From contig JABMCL010001457.1 of NCBI GenBank assembly GCA_018857735.1, positions 50,001-114,000 of the forward strand: a stretch of DNA of 64,000 nucleotides, given 5' to 3'. This document shows positions 24,001 through 35,600 of the stretch, one piece after another. The notes under the pieces were generated by a model that saw only the letters and a list, made by a program, of their open reading frames with translations, did no database searches and was not told where the DNA came from. The position numbers and the translations under genes were made by a program. Origin of the DNA: Alviniconcha marisindica (Eukaryota > Mollusca > Gastropoda > Provannidae). Position 1 is the stretch's first letter, and the number at the start of each line of letters is the position of its first letter.

Positions 24001-25346
24001 TGTGTAGGCTTCAAAAATAAAAATTGTTATGACTTTGTGCATGCAGCTTGACCAGCAGCTGGAAGAGAGAGTGACACTTGGTTGTTTGTTGACAGCACGA
24101 TTCCAAGCATCTGTGTGTGCGTACAAGGGCAGTCTGATAGCAGTGGGCGGCACGGACGCCTGGAACTGTCTGAACTCTGTGGAGATGTACCAGCCTGCTT
24201 CCAACACCTGGACCTACATTGCCAGCCTTGGCACCATCCGTCGTGGAGCTGGCATCGACGTAGTGGGTGGTGAGTTTTCCATCATTTTATGGGCAGCCAT
24301 CTTTTTTCTGTTGCTGATGTAAGCAGTTTAAGCAGTAGACGAAAAGTCATCTTTTGTGTTCTTTGAAATACAAAGGCTGACGAAGAGATGGGATGTTGCA
24401 GTGTTCTGGAGGTTGCTCTGACCACAAACCTTTCTTGGCAGTAGCTGGATGTATGTGTAGTGACAAAAGGAAAAAGAACTTTGCTGCTGTGCTTTGGCCT
24501 GGCCTGTAAACATGATAATGGAGTAGTGCCTGAGTGCCTGCGCTGAACATTCACCAAAGCATCGCCTCTCTTTCAGACACACTGTGGGTGCTGGGAGGCA
24601 GCGATGGCGCCAGTTCCCTGCGCTCAACAGAAATGTATGATCCAGACGCCAAAGCGTGGACCGCTGGTCCCCAGCTGAACATGCAGCGAGCCAATGTGTC
24701 GGCGGTGAGCCTGAAAGGGAACCTGTACGCCATCGGTGGCTTCTCCGGCAAGAAGTTCCTGAGCACGCTGGAGGTTCTGGCAGAAGACAGCCAGGAGTGG
24801 TGCTGCTATCAGCCTGCTCGCAAGAATGGGAAGAAGAGAATTGGTTCTGCTGACTCTTCAGGTCAGTTGAGTTTCATTTTGTTGGGGCTAACAGAAGGGA
24901 GAAGGGTTGCAAGTTGTGGCCTGGGGGGGGGGGGCAACTTTAAAAGAAAAGGGCAAGTGTCCTTGATTTCCACCTCGACTGATTGTGCTGCTAATGTTAT
25001 ACTACTTCATGTCTGTTTTCTAAATGGTGGTCAGAATATATTTTTTTATACTATGTGTAGGTAGTATTTGGGTGATATTTGTAGTGTGTATGTGTAATAT
25101 TTGGTACTTGTGCATGTAATTTGTTTGATACTTAGTGCTGGTGGTGGTCGTGTTTCATACTTAGTGCAGGTGATGATTGTGTTTGATACTTTGTGCAGGT
25201 AGTGGTTGTGTACAGGTAATTTTGGTATTTGTGCAGGTGATGAGGAACAGAGCACCACAGCTTCCACCAATGGTGTCCACACAGACAGTGAAGCCTCCAG
25301 TTCAGACCTGGAAGCCAACTCTGCTGATGAGGCCAGGCTCAGATAA
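15041..25346 (+). CDS. IVNS1ABP: BTB-BACK-kelch protein, influenza virus NS1A-binding protein homologue
   Basis: Thirteen coding exons: 15041-15292, 15710-15888, 17685-17809, 19525-19653, 20106-20224, 20572-20688, 20963-21116, 21931-22152, 22641-22886, 23437-23562, 24096-24269, 24577-24861, 25237-25346. All junctions are GT-AG and phases agree, giving 745 residues against about 640 in vertebrates. BTB domain about 60-150 (LRRQSQFCDAVLRVDE, then VLVHRAVLAASSPLLFELFE). BACK about 165-268. A serine/asparagine-rich linker precedes six kelch blades from about 415 to 705, each with a GG pair followed by Tyr and Trp. The blade motif GTDAWNCLNSVEMY and the following RRGAG match the NS1-BP family closely. 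The C-terminal 36 residues are acidic and serine-rich. The family binds actin and hnRNPs, can act as a Cullin-3 substrate adaptor, and works in nucleus and cytoplasm. The start is the first of two ATGs 37 nt into the exon. It is a host gene; viral binding names the vertebrate protein only. Confidence 0.92.
16205..16240. repeat. poly-G tract in intron
   Basis: About 20 G followed by GAGAGAGTGAGG, in the third IVNS1ABP intron. Similar tracts of 10-20 G or C lie at 17876-17892, 21653-21671 and 24924-24935, all intronic. Confidence 0.85.
23082..23436 (+). repeat. about ten degenerate copies of the exon 11 acceptor edge
   Basis: The real exon 11 boundary is CTTCACAG then ATGTGGCAGAGTTGTCAGGG at 23436/23437. 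Upstream, the same pattern (pyrimidines, CAG, ATGTGGCTGAGTTGTCAGAG, ACT) recurs with AG ending at about 23089, 23130, 23165, 23227, 23267, 23307, 23347, 23371 and 23394. Spacing is mostly about 40 bp. One inverted copy lies at 23190-23206. The array fills most of this 550-bp intron. Confidence 0.85.
25100..25236 (+). repeat. degenerate repeats of the exon 14 acceptor edge
   Basis: The exon 14 boundary reads TATTTGTGCAG then GTGATGAGG. Upstream copies of TTNGTGCAGGTGATGATTGT lie at about 25131 (CTGG variant), 25161-25180 and 25191-25210, with a further CAG at 25215. The period is about 30 bp. Confidence 0.65.
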
Positions 25347-26027
25347 AAGTTGGCCCCTCCTCATCTTTGTGCTTGTGTGCGTGTGCGTGTGATTGGTTGT
25401 GAGTTGTTGGTAGCAGCTCTTGTAGTTGGGTGACTTGAAGCAACAAATTTGGGATTTATGCGTGCATGGGAAACATCTACAGCTTACCTTGTTACATGCC
25501 TTACAGTGCAGTGGGTTCTTCATGTGGTGCAGCAAGCCAGTGACTGATTCAGTATCCTCTGGAAGTCTTTTTAATTCTAATCTGTCTTGGACTTTGAATC
25601 ATGTTGTAAATAATTATTGCTGTTGGTGTTTGAAAAAACAACCGCCTGTCAGAGTTTGGTTCTTTGCCTTTTTGATGACCTGGGTTGCAAGCTACCAAAT
25701 GACAGGTCATCTTATCCTGGCGGTCTTCCTCTTCTCTGTTATCATAACTTTCACTGTTTAAACACATTGAGGAACTGCCTCATAGAGCCTTGTTGGTTGC
25801 AGCATGGCCCCAGTGCAAAGTGTCGGTATGTCGCCAGCTGCTGTGCAGTTCACAGTAGCCCCCATGTGCAGGGGAATGCTGGCGTGTGTTCCTGCTCTGC
25901 ATGTTGCTAGCTTTTCATGGCAGTGGAACCTCCTCAAAGCACCAACAGCTGAGTGGTCTGTCACAGTGTCAGAGATGTAGTATCATGCTTGACAGTCCCA
26001 TCCCACAGCTGCTTTGTCTGTCAGAGC

Positions 26028-26295
26028 AACATCAACATCAAATGGTATTTTCAGGTCTAACGAGTGTTGCGGCTGAGATCTCACTCTGTGCCGCAACATC
26101 AACTTCAAATGGTATTTTCAGGTCTAACGAGTGTTGCGGCTGAGATCTCACTCTGTGCCACAACATCAACTTCAAATGGTATTTTCAGGTCTAACGAGTG
26201 TTGCGGCTGAGATCTCACTCTGTGCTGCAACATCAACTTCAAATGGTATTTTCAGGTCTAACGAGTGTTGCGGCTGAGATCTCACTCTGTGCCAG
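26028..26295 (+). repeat. 67-bp tandem repeat, four copies
   Basis: Nearly identical units beginning CAACATCAACTTCAAATGG and containing TATTTTCAGGTCTAACGAGT and GCTGAGATCTCACTCTGTGC. The AATGGTATTTT landmark falls at 26041, 26108, 26175 and 26242, giving an exact 67-bp period. 67 is not a multiple of three, and the array lies in the predicted 3' UTR. Confidence 0.95.
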
Positions 26296-29239
26296 ATTTC
26301 AGACCCGCAGTTTCCTGTGTTTGCTGGACATGATGGAGCTCACTCAGTGCCTGCTCAGCTTTATGAACATGTACTCCCTTTCCAAGAAAATCTGTTTGAG
26401 CCAAGTTTCCGTTAGGAAGAAATTAGTCCAGCGTCTTCTGTTCCTGGGATAGTAAGAGGATGCCAGTAAATGTTTTTGACTGTATGCCTGTTTGCCCATG
26501 CCTTCACATGTGGAAAACAGCAAAAACTGTGGCATTAGGAGAGAGAAAAACAAAACACCACACACATGGCGCTGGGCAGGTGTGGACCTTAATGAGAGAA
26601 TCTGAGCCTGTCAAGTAAATTACAGCAGGAATATTGTGTTCAGGTTTGCATGCTACTCTACAACTATGGTGTATACCTCTTAATGTCAATGCATATGATC
26701 AAAATTTGATACATCAGGCCTTCGTTTATTTGTGAGTACAGTCTTTAATTTTTCAGATCCAGAAAACTTGTTTTTTTCTTCCATTTATTTTGTGAACCCA
26801 GTGGGGCCCCTTTGAAGAGCTCTGAAAATCCAGCAGAACTTCTAAAACAAGGGGTAGTCTAGCTCTCTTCAGGGCACCACTGTGTGGAAGACCCCCCTCC
26901 CCCGCCACCCTTTTTTCTTCTTCCGTGCCTGCAGTGAAAACAGAGTGTGCAGGTTTCCTCTGAAAAGATACTACAATAATTTTTGCGATTCAATCAGTCG
27001 TCCAGGATTCCAGCATGCAAAGTTTTTTTCATTTCATTTTTATGCATACGTATTGATATATATATATATGACTAATATTGCCTCTGTACCACTTTGACCG
27101 AACTATGCATGTAAATGTGATTGAGTGATATTGTGGTTTGTTCCTCTGTGATAAACAAAACCTCATTGTGTGATTATGTTATTCTGTTTGTAAGAGCTTT
27201 CCCAGCACAAATTATGTTAGGCCCCCTCTGATAAAATGAGTCTTAACATGCTGGTAAAAGGGATAGACAAAGAAGTGGGGGACAATCTGTATTTCATCTA
27301 AGTAAGTGATTCCTTGATTTTAAAAAAATGCAAGTACAAGCGTGGTTCCAATCTCAAATGGAAATGAATTTTACATACTTTTTTTTAAACATGCCAGTAT
27401 TTCCAAAGCAATGTTAAACTTGACTTGGGACCCATTGTGTGAAAATGAGCTGCATGTGTTGGAATGGAGATTTTTTTTATATATATATATTTTAGTACAA
27501 TCAAACTTCAGACTGTCAGCCTTTTTGTTTCTTTGGTTTTGGTGCCTCGCAGGAGCAAAGTCTCTGTGTGTGCATAATAAAAGGGTAGGAATGACAGTTG
27601 AAAAAATGTTGAAGGGGGGTGGCAGTTATTTGTTCAGAAGTGTTCAAGTTATACAATATTAATAGGCATTTGAAGTATAAAGACAAAGAATCCAGAAATC
27701 GTTTTCTGTGAAAACTAAGGGTTATGATTACAACAACTTCTGTACCTAATGCAGGACATTTGGACCACATTTACCCCACTGCACCAGTAACAAAACCCAA
27801 ACTGAAATACACAATTAGGCGGCGGAGAAAATTATAGAGTAGCTTGTGAAGTGAACTGCTATTTTTTTGCATTTAGCTTCCTGTTTACTCCCCAAACTGT
27901 GTGTCATTAACAATTGTGCATTTTATATATGTTGGTGTTTTATGCTGTGCATAAATCTACTGGGCTGTTTTCCTGGAGTTGCCTGCATAGGATGGATGAC
28001 TCACAGGCAGATGGTGTTAAGTGCAGGTATTGCTCTGAGAACATGTGTACAGCACTGATACAGTTGTCGGACAGTTTGTGAGGGCTGCGAGCCATGCATG
28101 GATGACCCTTGTTGTTTACATTTGTTATTTTTACACGATGAACTTCAGACAGTCACAAGCATTTGCATAGCAGGTACATATTGCCACTTTCCACTCCAGT
28201 GTCAAAGGGTAACCCAGTTCACACTGCACTCAGCAACCAACAGAGCTTGTGCACCCCCCCCCTCTACATTCCCCCTACTCCTTAACATGGTGCATTCTTA
28301 TCGCAGAGGAAAATCAGTATATTGTTACATGCATTTCTATTTTTGCATTTTGTTTGTGTGCTTTATGATCCGTTTAAAAAAAATGTGTTTGTGTTGTCAT
28401 TGTTTTTGTACTGTGTACAACATGTGCATACTGTTACAGTGTTTATGCTGTGCATAGCTCTGTTTGTCTATTTTCATAGAAATTACTTTGGTAATTGGTG
28501 AGGGTGCAGTGTTTTCAGCAATGGACTTTGCCAGTGTGAATTCTGTGACGCTTGCCATTTAGGCAAAATGGACTTCTTTAGTACTTTCAAGATTTTGGTT
28601 GTTAGAACTAGCAGCTGTGTGTCAATCAGGAAAGTGGGATTATTTTTAAATGATGGACAGCCCCAAGACTTTGGGGGGGGGGGGGGGGGGGGGGCTAAAG
28701 GGTTGACCCATGTTAGCTGTGTGGGAATGAAGTAGAAAGTTCATAACATGTTCATGTTTGGAGGGCATTATCCCCCTCCCCCAAGAAAAAGAAAAACAAA
28801 GTCTTAGCTATTCTTGTGAAAGTGCCATAAATTACAAAAAGCCTTGTGAGAGCACAGCCAGCTTTGCAGCCATTCTTGGGAGGAAATACACCCAGCTATA
28901 CAAATTGCCTGGCAGGGAAAAAAGGTTGTGTCCTGCCCATTGCAGTCAGCAAGCACTGTTGTCGGGCACTAAGTTAAAGCAACAAATGGTGGCCCCCAGG
29001 CATGGATAGTGTGGCTTGCTGTGGTACTTCAAAAAATCTTTTTAGATCTGTCTGATGTTCTTGAAATAAGCTTTGTGGATAGCAACTGTCTTCAAGTTGA
29101 ATTGCTAAAAATGTGAAGCTTTTCAATTTTATTTTTAGGATGTTAAATATACATGGTCAGGTGGAGCTAAAGATCTTTCTTTAGTGTTGTGTGTTCATTG
29201 TACATGTTCTTCATTGTGTAAATACAAATGGCAGCCATG

Positions 29240-29245
29240 AATAAA
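29240..29245 (+). terminator. IVNS1ABP: polyadenylation signal AATAAA for IVNS1ABP
   Basis: AATAAA within CATGAATAAAAAATATG. It is followed within 30-70 nt by a GT-rich element (GAGTTGTGTTTGTGATTG, then GTGTGTGTATGTGTG) that would fit a downstream cleavage element. Confidence 0.55.
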
Positions 29246-29262
29246 AAATATGAAATGCAATT

Positions 29263-30018
29263 TGTTTTAATGAGTTGTGTTTGTGATTGTAAAGCAGTGT
29301 GTGTATGTGTGAAAATGTGTTATTGTAAAGTGGTGTGTATGAGTGAAAATGGAACTTTCAGCCAAGGTTTACTTTCATTGAAACTGGCTGGAATGTTGCA
29401 ACATGCACACACACACCTATATAAAAGCAATGATCACCACATGCGATACAGCCAACTCAGAAATGAATATTTTATTTGCTTTAATTTTTCACTTTAATTC
29501 ACACACTCTACAGTTTATTCTCACACAAATACCACATCAGAACTGGTCATATGAAGCAGCAACTCCAAGGATAGTCCACACCAGGACTGCTTAGCGATCC
29601 CATATCTCAAGTGGGGCCACCTGCACAGTTGACCTAGATTCTGGGGTATTGGCTCTGACCAACGCCCAAAATAGACCAGCCTTGCTCCAACTAAACAGGC
29701 CTCTGGGAACAGCTATGTGTGAACAGGTGAGGACTGTGAGGAGAGGTGTGCACACAAAGCAAGGTCTGATTTTGCCAGTTTCTGTACTAATTTGCATGCT
29801 AACTATGATTTGTTTTTAAACGCATTTTTTTCACTGCAGGTATCCGTACAGCAGATGAAATAACAATAGTACATCCTACAAAGCTAACATCTGGCACACA
29901 TATAAAGTGAATGGTGTGCTTTATGATGGTGTTTTTGTTTGAATGTGAGGGTATTACTTTGTATATTATGATTTTCTATTATCACAATTTTTCTGTACAA
30001 TGATACATACCTTACTTG

Positions 30019-30073
<55 letters not shown>

Positions 30074-30855
30074 ATTGGTTTTGCACCCACTCAACACAGG
30101 AACCTGCCTCAAATGCTTATGACCACTTGCAGGGTGACCTACTTCACTCCCCACATGTGAAACTGCATTAGCTGAAACTCATGCAGTTGAAGCAGGATTT
30201 GGCAAAACAAGTTGAGTGGACCAGGAAGGTAGAATACAAGAAATTCCTGGCAGTGGACAAAGCATGCAAGGCTACAGTCCAACTGTATTCCAGGCTTTCA
30301 AAAATTAAAGGGAGAACCTTTGGCAGCTCTGGATTCTCAACGGGATTTTCATTTCTACAACAGTACCCCACTGCAGGTCACACAGAAGGTTGTTCAAAAG
30401 TCTGATCTTGGGGGGGGGGGGGGGGGAGAATTCTGTTTATATCCAGGCTGAAAACCCAGGGTAGCAAGGAGGGAAAGTAGCAGACTACATTATGCCTTAC
30501 CCCAGGCTTGCTCTATATAAAAAATATCAGGGTAATAAGTCGATTTTGTGACTATGTCAGAAAAAGAGAGAGAGAGAAAGAAAGGGTTTTCTGTTTTTTA
30601 TTGCATGCAGACTTCACGGTCTCATGGGATGCTGATCCTTCTGCCAACATTAACAATGCTGAGCGAGTAAACGAGTCTGATGTGGACTAGGCAGCATGCA
30701 ATTTGGTGACCGTTACCTCCACACCGGGATTAGCCCACAGAAATCAGCTTGGCCTAAGCATGAACAAACACTGACTTATGAAACAGATTTTTGAGAAATT
30801 TAGGGGTACAATTTACCAGTGAACAAATATACAGACCAATCAGAAAGTTCCAGAC
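29263..30855. other. intergenic region, no gene recognised
   Basis: Contains (TA)n at 30024-30068 and a poly-G tract at 30409-30427. Short reading frames on both strands (for example 30181-30405) match no family that I recognise. Part of 30180-30700 may belong to the degenerate retroelement that follows. Confidence 0.5.
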
Positions 30856-31620
30856 TTGGCATGGGCATCTTCCCTCGCAAGTTTTTTTTTGCACAAGGAA
30901 ACTTTTCAAGGTCTGGTGGCAGACTGTTCAACAATTTGCCGAGACAGGAATGACATGAAACAGCAAAACAGAATTCTGACGTTTCTCAGTCAGAATACTG
31001 GCAAATCGCCTGATGATCAAGAACATGATGAAATGTTGACCCAAATCACAATATGGGCAACAACAACAAAAGCAGAAGTGCTTGATGACTTGTGTGAGTC
31101 AGATGAATCAGTGGAGCCAGATTATGATGATCAAACTGATGTAATGATCAACGGTTCCAAAACCAAGAAGCACCAAACGTAGAAATACTGACTTGGATCA
31201 GCCCTCTGAAATGGCTGAGACTGAACAAGATTTTGATGTACCTGAAAAGCCAGGGCCAGAAGTGGCAGAGACAATCACAAAGCTGGTAGGTGGTACAATG
31301 GCAAAAGGCCAGATGACAGACGACAAATTCGAAGAAAAAATTGGCATTTGGCAAGGCCTAAAACTTTGAATTTGGTTGTTCCAAAAGTTGATCCTGAGAT
31401 CTGGTCTGTTCTTGATCATACCACCAGGGGTGTGGACCTCAAAATCCAAAACTACGAGAAAGCACTCTACACAGCAACATATGCACTTACAAACATTTGG
31501 CAAACAGTTTTCACAAGTGACTCCCCAGAAATTAGGGGACTGATCAAAGATGTAGCCTATGGCACTATGCGGAAAATGAATCTTTTATATTACATGCACA
31601 GCCTGGGTGAGAGTACTTAG
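30856..31620 (+). pseudogene. degenerate retroelement gag-like ORF
   Basis: Three successive plus-strand frames read as one protein-like stretch broken by at least two frameshifts, near 31140 and 31345. First comes an acidic segment (CESDESVEPDYDDQTDV). Next is a Glu/Lys-rich part (PGPEVAETITKLVGGTMAKG). Last is a segment containing NLVVPKVDPEIWSVLD and RGVDLKIQNYEKAL. The motif VPKV(N/D)PEIW with basic residues after it recalls the gag-like ORF of tyrosine-recombinase (DIRS/Ngaro-like) retrotransposons of invertebrates. That assignment is from memory of family features and uncertain. No recombinase or reverse transcriptase is adjacent. The copy is dead. Confidence 0.4.
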
Positions 31621-32179
31621 GATGTATTTGGCATCAACAAAAAGTTCAGTTTGTCCTACACAACTTTCTTGCATGAACTGACAGTAACATTACTGCCAGC
31701 TGTGATGATTTGCTGTTAGAAACAACAACTGAACAAGTGTAGTTAGTAACTTAGTTGGTGCTTTGAGCCCAGTCAACAACACAGGGTTATATCAGGGCTA
31801 ACAAGTGTAGTTTGTTTTTAACTTGACCCATGCTCTGGCTGCAGAGATCATTAATACAGTAATAAACACTTGCCTGCTGAGCTATTATAGAGGAGAGTGG
31901 AAGAGGTTTGCACAGCTTCAGCACTAACAGCTCTGCCAGGTGCTGGCTGTCAGCAAGGAGGGCAGCATTATAATTAGACTGCTCTCCTCACTCCGTGGCC
32001 CTCTGCACTCCCCAGGTTATTGCTGGGTCAAAACTTAAAGCGGCAGTCACACACAGCCATGCCTGTCAACCAGCTCAGGACAAGGCCATCAGAAGACGAT
32101 GTACAAGGGCAATGAACAGAAGAACAAACCTCCACCTGGCCCTGCAGCATCCAGCCCCAGATGGGCAGCTGGATGGAGG

Positions 32180-32560
32180 AACGGACGCCAGCATCAACCC
32201 AGGGGGCACCTGCCATTACCATGGGAACAACAGGACACCCAAGAGACTGCAGTTTGAATCCCTGTTGGGGATGGGCAGCAGCGTCAACGCTGGGGGCACC
32301 TGCCATTACCATGGGAGCAACAGGACACCTGAGACTGGCAAGAGGCTGCACAGTTTGAATCCCTGTTGGGAAGTAGCGTCAATGCAGGGGGCACCTGCCA
32401 GTACCACAGTAGCAATAGGACACCCTAGACTGGCGAGAGGCTGCACAGTTTGAATCCCTGTTGGGCATCCCTGCTCCTTTCCTCTCTTGCAGCGGGGACA
32501 CTTGAGTCCTTTCAAGGCAGTGAAGTGGCAAGAGGCTGCACAGTTTGAATCCCTGTTGAG
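32180..32560. repeat. about 95-bp tandem repeat, three to four copies
   Basis: Units contain GGGGGCACCTGCCATTACCA, ACAGGACACC and AGTTTGAATCCCTGTTGGG. The GGGGGCACCTGCCA landmark occurs near 32199, 32294 and 32388, with a fourth partial unit to about 32560. It lies just beyond the TRUB2 stop codon, so it may fall in that gene's 3' UTR. 31621-32180 has no feature that I can name, and no clear minus-strand AATAAA is visible here. Confidence 0.85.
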
Positions 32561-32663
32561 CAGTAACCTTCCCCCATCCTTTCCTCTCTCTTGCTGTGGG
32601 AACTCTTAACCCCTTTGAACGTGGTGAAAACTCGGCATCCAGCGTACAACAGGCCCCTGCTCT

Positions 32664-35600
32664 TCACCCTTCAATTTGCTTCCTGGCATCCCCAGACTTG
32701 TGTTCGAGCATCTGGATGTTGCCCTCCCCTGCCAGTTTCTCTGGCGCCAGCAAGGCGGCGTTCTGCCGTAGATTGTCCACAATGTCTTCCAGGTTCCACT
32801 GCTGGCGCAGGAGGGCGTGTGAAGTATCAAAATGGCCATAGCGCAGTCGGCGAATCCCAGTGCACACCGCTGTCGATTTTAACTGCAGTCCAATATCGTG
32901 GATCAGTCTCGCAAACTCATCACACTGTTCATTGATGGAGTGAATTTCTGCACAAAAAGGAGACAAGCACGGCTTACTTTGGCAAACAAGTCAACAAGTG
33001 AAGCAGACTTGATTCCATTCATCAAACTCCCCTTAATTTATATGAAAAATCACCCCTTTCAAACAACCAAATAACACTACTTTCTAAATCTTGAAATCTC
33101 CAACTTTTTCTCCAAAACAGATAAATGAGCAGATGAAAAAAGAACCATAGGTACAGCTAAATCATTGGCTTTAGTAGCATTCTTCTTCTTCCTTAAAAAA
33201 AGAAAAAAGAAAGTCTTTTCACATAAATGATATTAGACTGACCTTACAATCAGCCTAACAACAGATACCAGTAAGTTGTACCAATAGAAATTTATGTTAA
33301 AAAACTACAACAAAAACTAACCAAACTTAGCTGCAGATAACAACCAACCATATACACATTATTGGTGTTCTTTAGTAGCTTCAGCAGCATTAGGATCCAA
33401 CAAATCTCTCAGGGTGTACAATGAGAATGATAGATAGATTGATAATTGGTTTTTGATGCTCAGCCAACCGTAATGGTTATATCAGGGTGAAATGCATTCT
33501 GACTGAATAGATGCTAAAAATATCTCAATAAAACTAGCACAATAAGAATGAAAAACCCAACAGTCAAACCACATTTTGGACTCTGAATTTGAAATTCTCG
33601 TGGTGCTGTTAATTTATCACTGTGTAACATCACAAAGTGAGACGGACCCAGTATTCAGTCCGTGGCACCAAGGAAGAAAACAAGCATATAAACAAATAAC
33701 AGTGTGTGTCTGTATGTGTGTTTGTCAGTGTGTGTGTCTGTGTGCATACCTTTCTCAATCTTTTTTTCCCTGTGTGCATGAGTGATTACATGTGTTTCTG
33801 GGCCTCTGTGTGTTATATGTGTTGTGTGTGTGTTTACATGTGTGTATCTGTGTCCATGTTCTGTTGAATGTGCATGTGTATGCATGTGTGTGTGCATGCA
33901 TGCCTCCCTGTGTGCACCTATAGCCTGGGGGGGAGAGACACTACAACTGCTAGCAACTCACCCAATGTAAAGTCCGGCAGCTGGAAGTCAATGCATTTGA
34001 TGCTGTAGAGCATAGGCCTGCTGTGGCCGTCTTCCGGTCGTACAAGCCCCTGTGCTGCTAGCTCATAGGCTGCTTGGCTGTGAGGGTCAACGCCAGCATA
34101 GCTGTCAGATAAACAGGCGCACATCTATAAAACCACTGCCATATGTGAAAGATTCATTGTCTCACTTTTCAAACAACTGGTCTGACAATTTTCTAGTAGA
34201 ATATACCTGTCTCTTTGTCCATTAGATGGAGAGAAAAAAAGAAAAGAAGACAAAGTTTGCTGAAGACAGTTTCACCCTAACTGGAAAAAAAAGAAGTTGT
34301 TTCACAGTAACACTAACAGGTACACAAACAACAAATCTCTTTGCTACACCACAGATGGAATCAAATACATAATGCATAAATTAGACAACAAAACTTCACA
34401 GTTATAGGATCAAACTGACCAATAGACAATTTCCGGAAATAACAGGCAAAGATAATTTGACAGTGTTTTCGTACTCCGGGAGAGTGAAGTCCCCTGAATG
34501 GAGGTGGCAGCGGAGAAGAACTGATCTGCAACAGTTTTAGATTTTCAGGCATAGACCTATTATAATTTATACTAGACTACCAGCTGGGGGAACCTACTAT
34601 CCGATCTGCATGTTCCCCACGAACGGTGAGGGCTTGATTGGCATTTCTGATGCTTTTTTCGCCTTTTGTTTACGGGTATCTGTCATCTTGCCCATGTGCT
34701 CACTGTACCCCCAACAAAAGCGTGCCTACTCTGTGCTACACCCGCAGGCATGGACCTATATATACAGGTCCATGCCCGTAGGCACTTACCGAGTGCAGTG
34801 CCTTGGATTTTCCGAAGATCATCTATTCCCACCGCAACCACCATTTTTTCTTCAATGTAAATAAACAAAAAGAAGCAAGTATCCCTTCAATAGCTAGCTA
34901 CGGAAGAACCAAAAAAGCTGGCACAGTTAAAATTACTTCTTCCTAAAACAACTATAAGTACAAGCAAAAAGAAAAAAAGGACAGCTGAGACAATCTGATT
35001 GCATTGCCTGAAGTAGAATTTCATCTATACACCAGGAGTCTATTTCATGAGGGTTTCACGGTAGAAAACTAAGAAAAGAGAAGTGAAGAAACGAAAAAAC
35101 TAAACAAAAATCACAGAGCTCAGCAACATCAAATACCTGCAGGGCAATGTTTCATGCAGCTTAGTTTTTTTCATTTGCTCTGAAAAGGGCAAGTTTTCCC
35201 AAACATCTGTATAATTTTGCCATGCCTGATTAACAAGCACACAACTTTAACTATTACTAGCATAAGCGTGCTTTGATTTTATCTCTCTGCCGAACAGTGG
35301 TAATCAACTTGTTTTCTTCTTTTCTATTTACATCTCAGAGAAGTTTTGAAAAATGCCAAGGCAAACCTACTGAAACACGTTGCGCATATAGCTGGACTGA
35401 GCTGAAGCCACCACCTTGTCCAGCTTGAAAGGGTGAATATGGCCTGGGGAGAAATAAACAACAACAAAATCACTTTAAAGACACACACGGTGAGCAAACA
35501 AAAACAATAAAACTCCCATGATGATCTCCTGATGGTTTTTTTGGGGGGAGCTGCAACAAAAACACAGAAGGCAAACAGTGAAGTAACTTTCCTTTTGCCC

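Larger units (their letters stand above)
25347..29262 (+). other. IVNS1ABP: 3' untranslated region of IVNS1ABP (predicted)
   Basis: From the TAA stop to just past AATAAA at 29240-29245, about 3.9 kb with no splice-linked frame. It contains a fourfold 67-bp repeat (26028-26295), a poly-G tract (28671-28694) and an earlier possible signal AATAAA at 27576-27581. Its length and end are inferred from the polyadenylation signal and the GT-rich sequence downstream; no transcript data were available. Confidence 0.5.
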
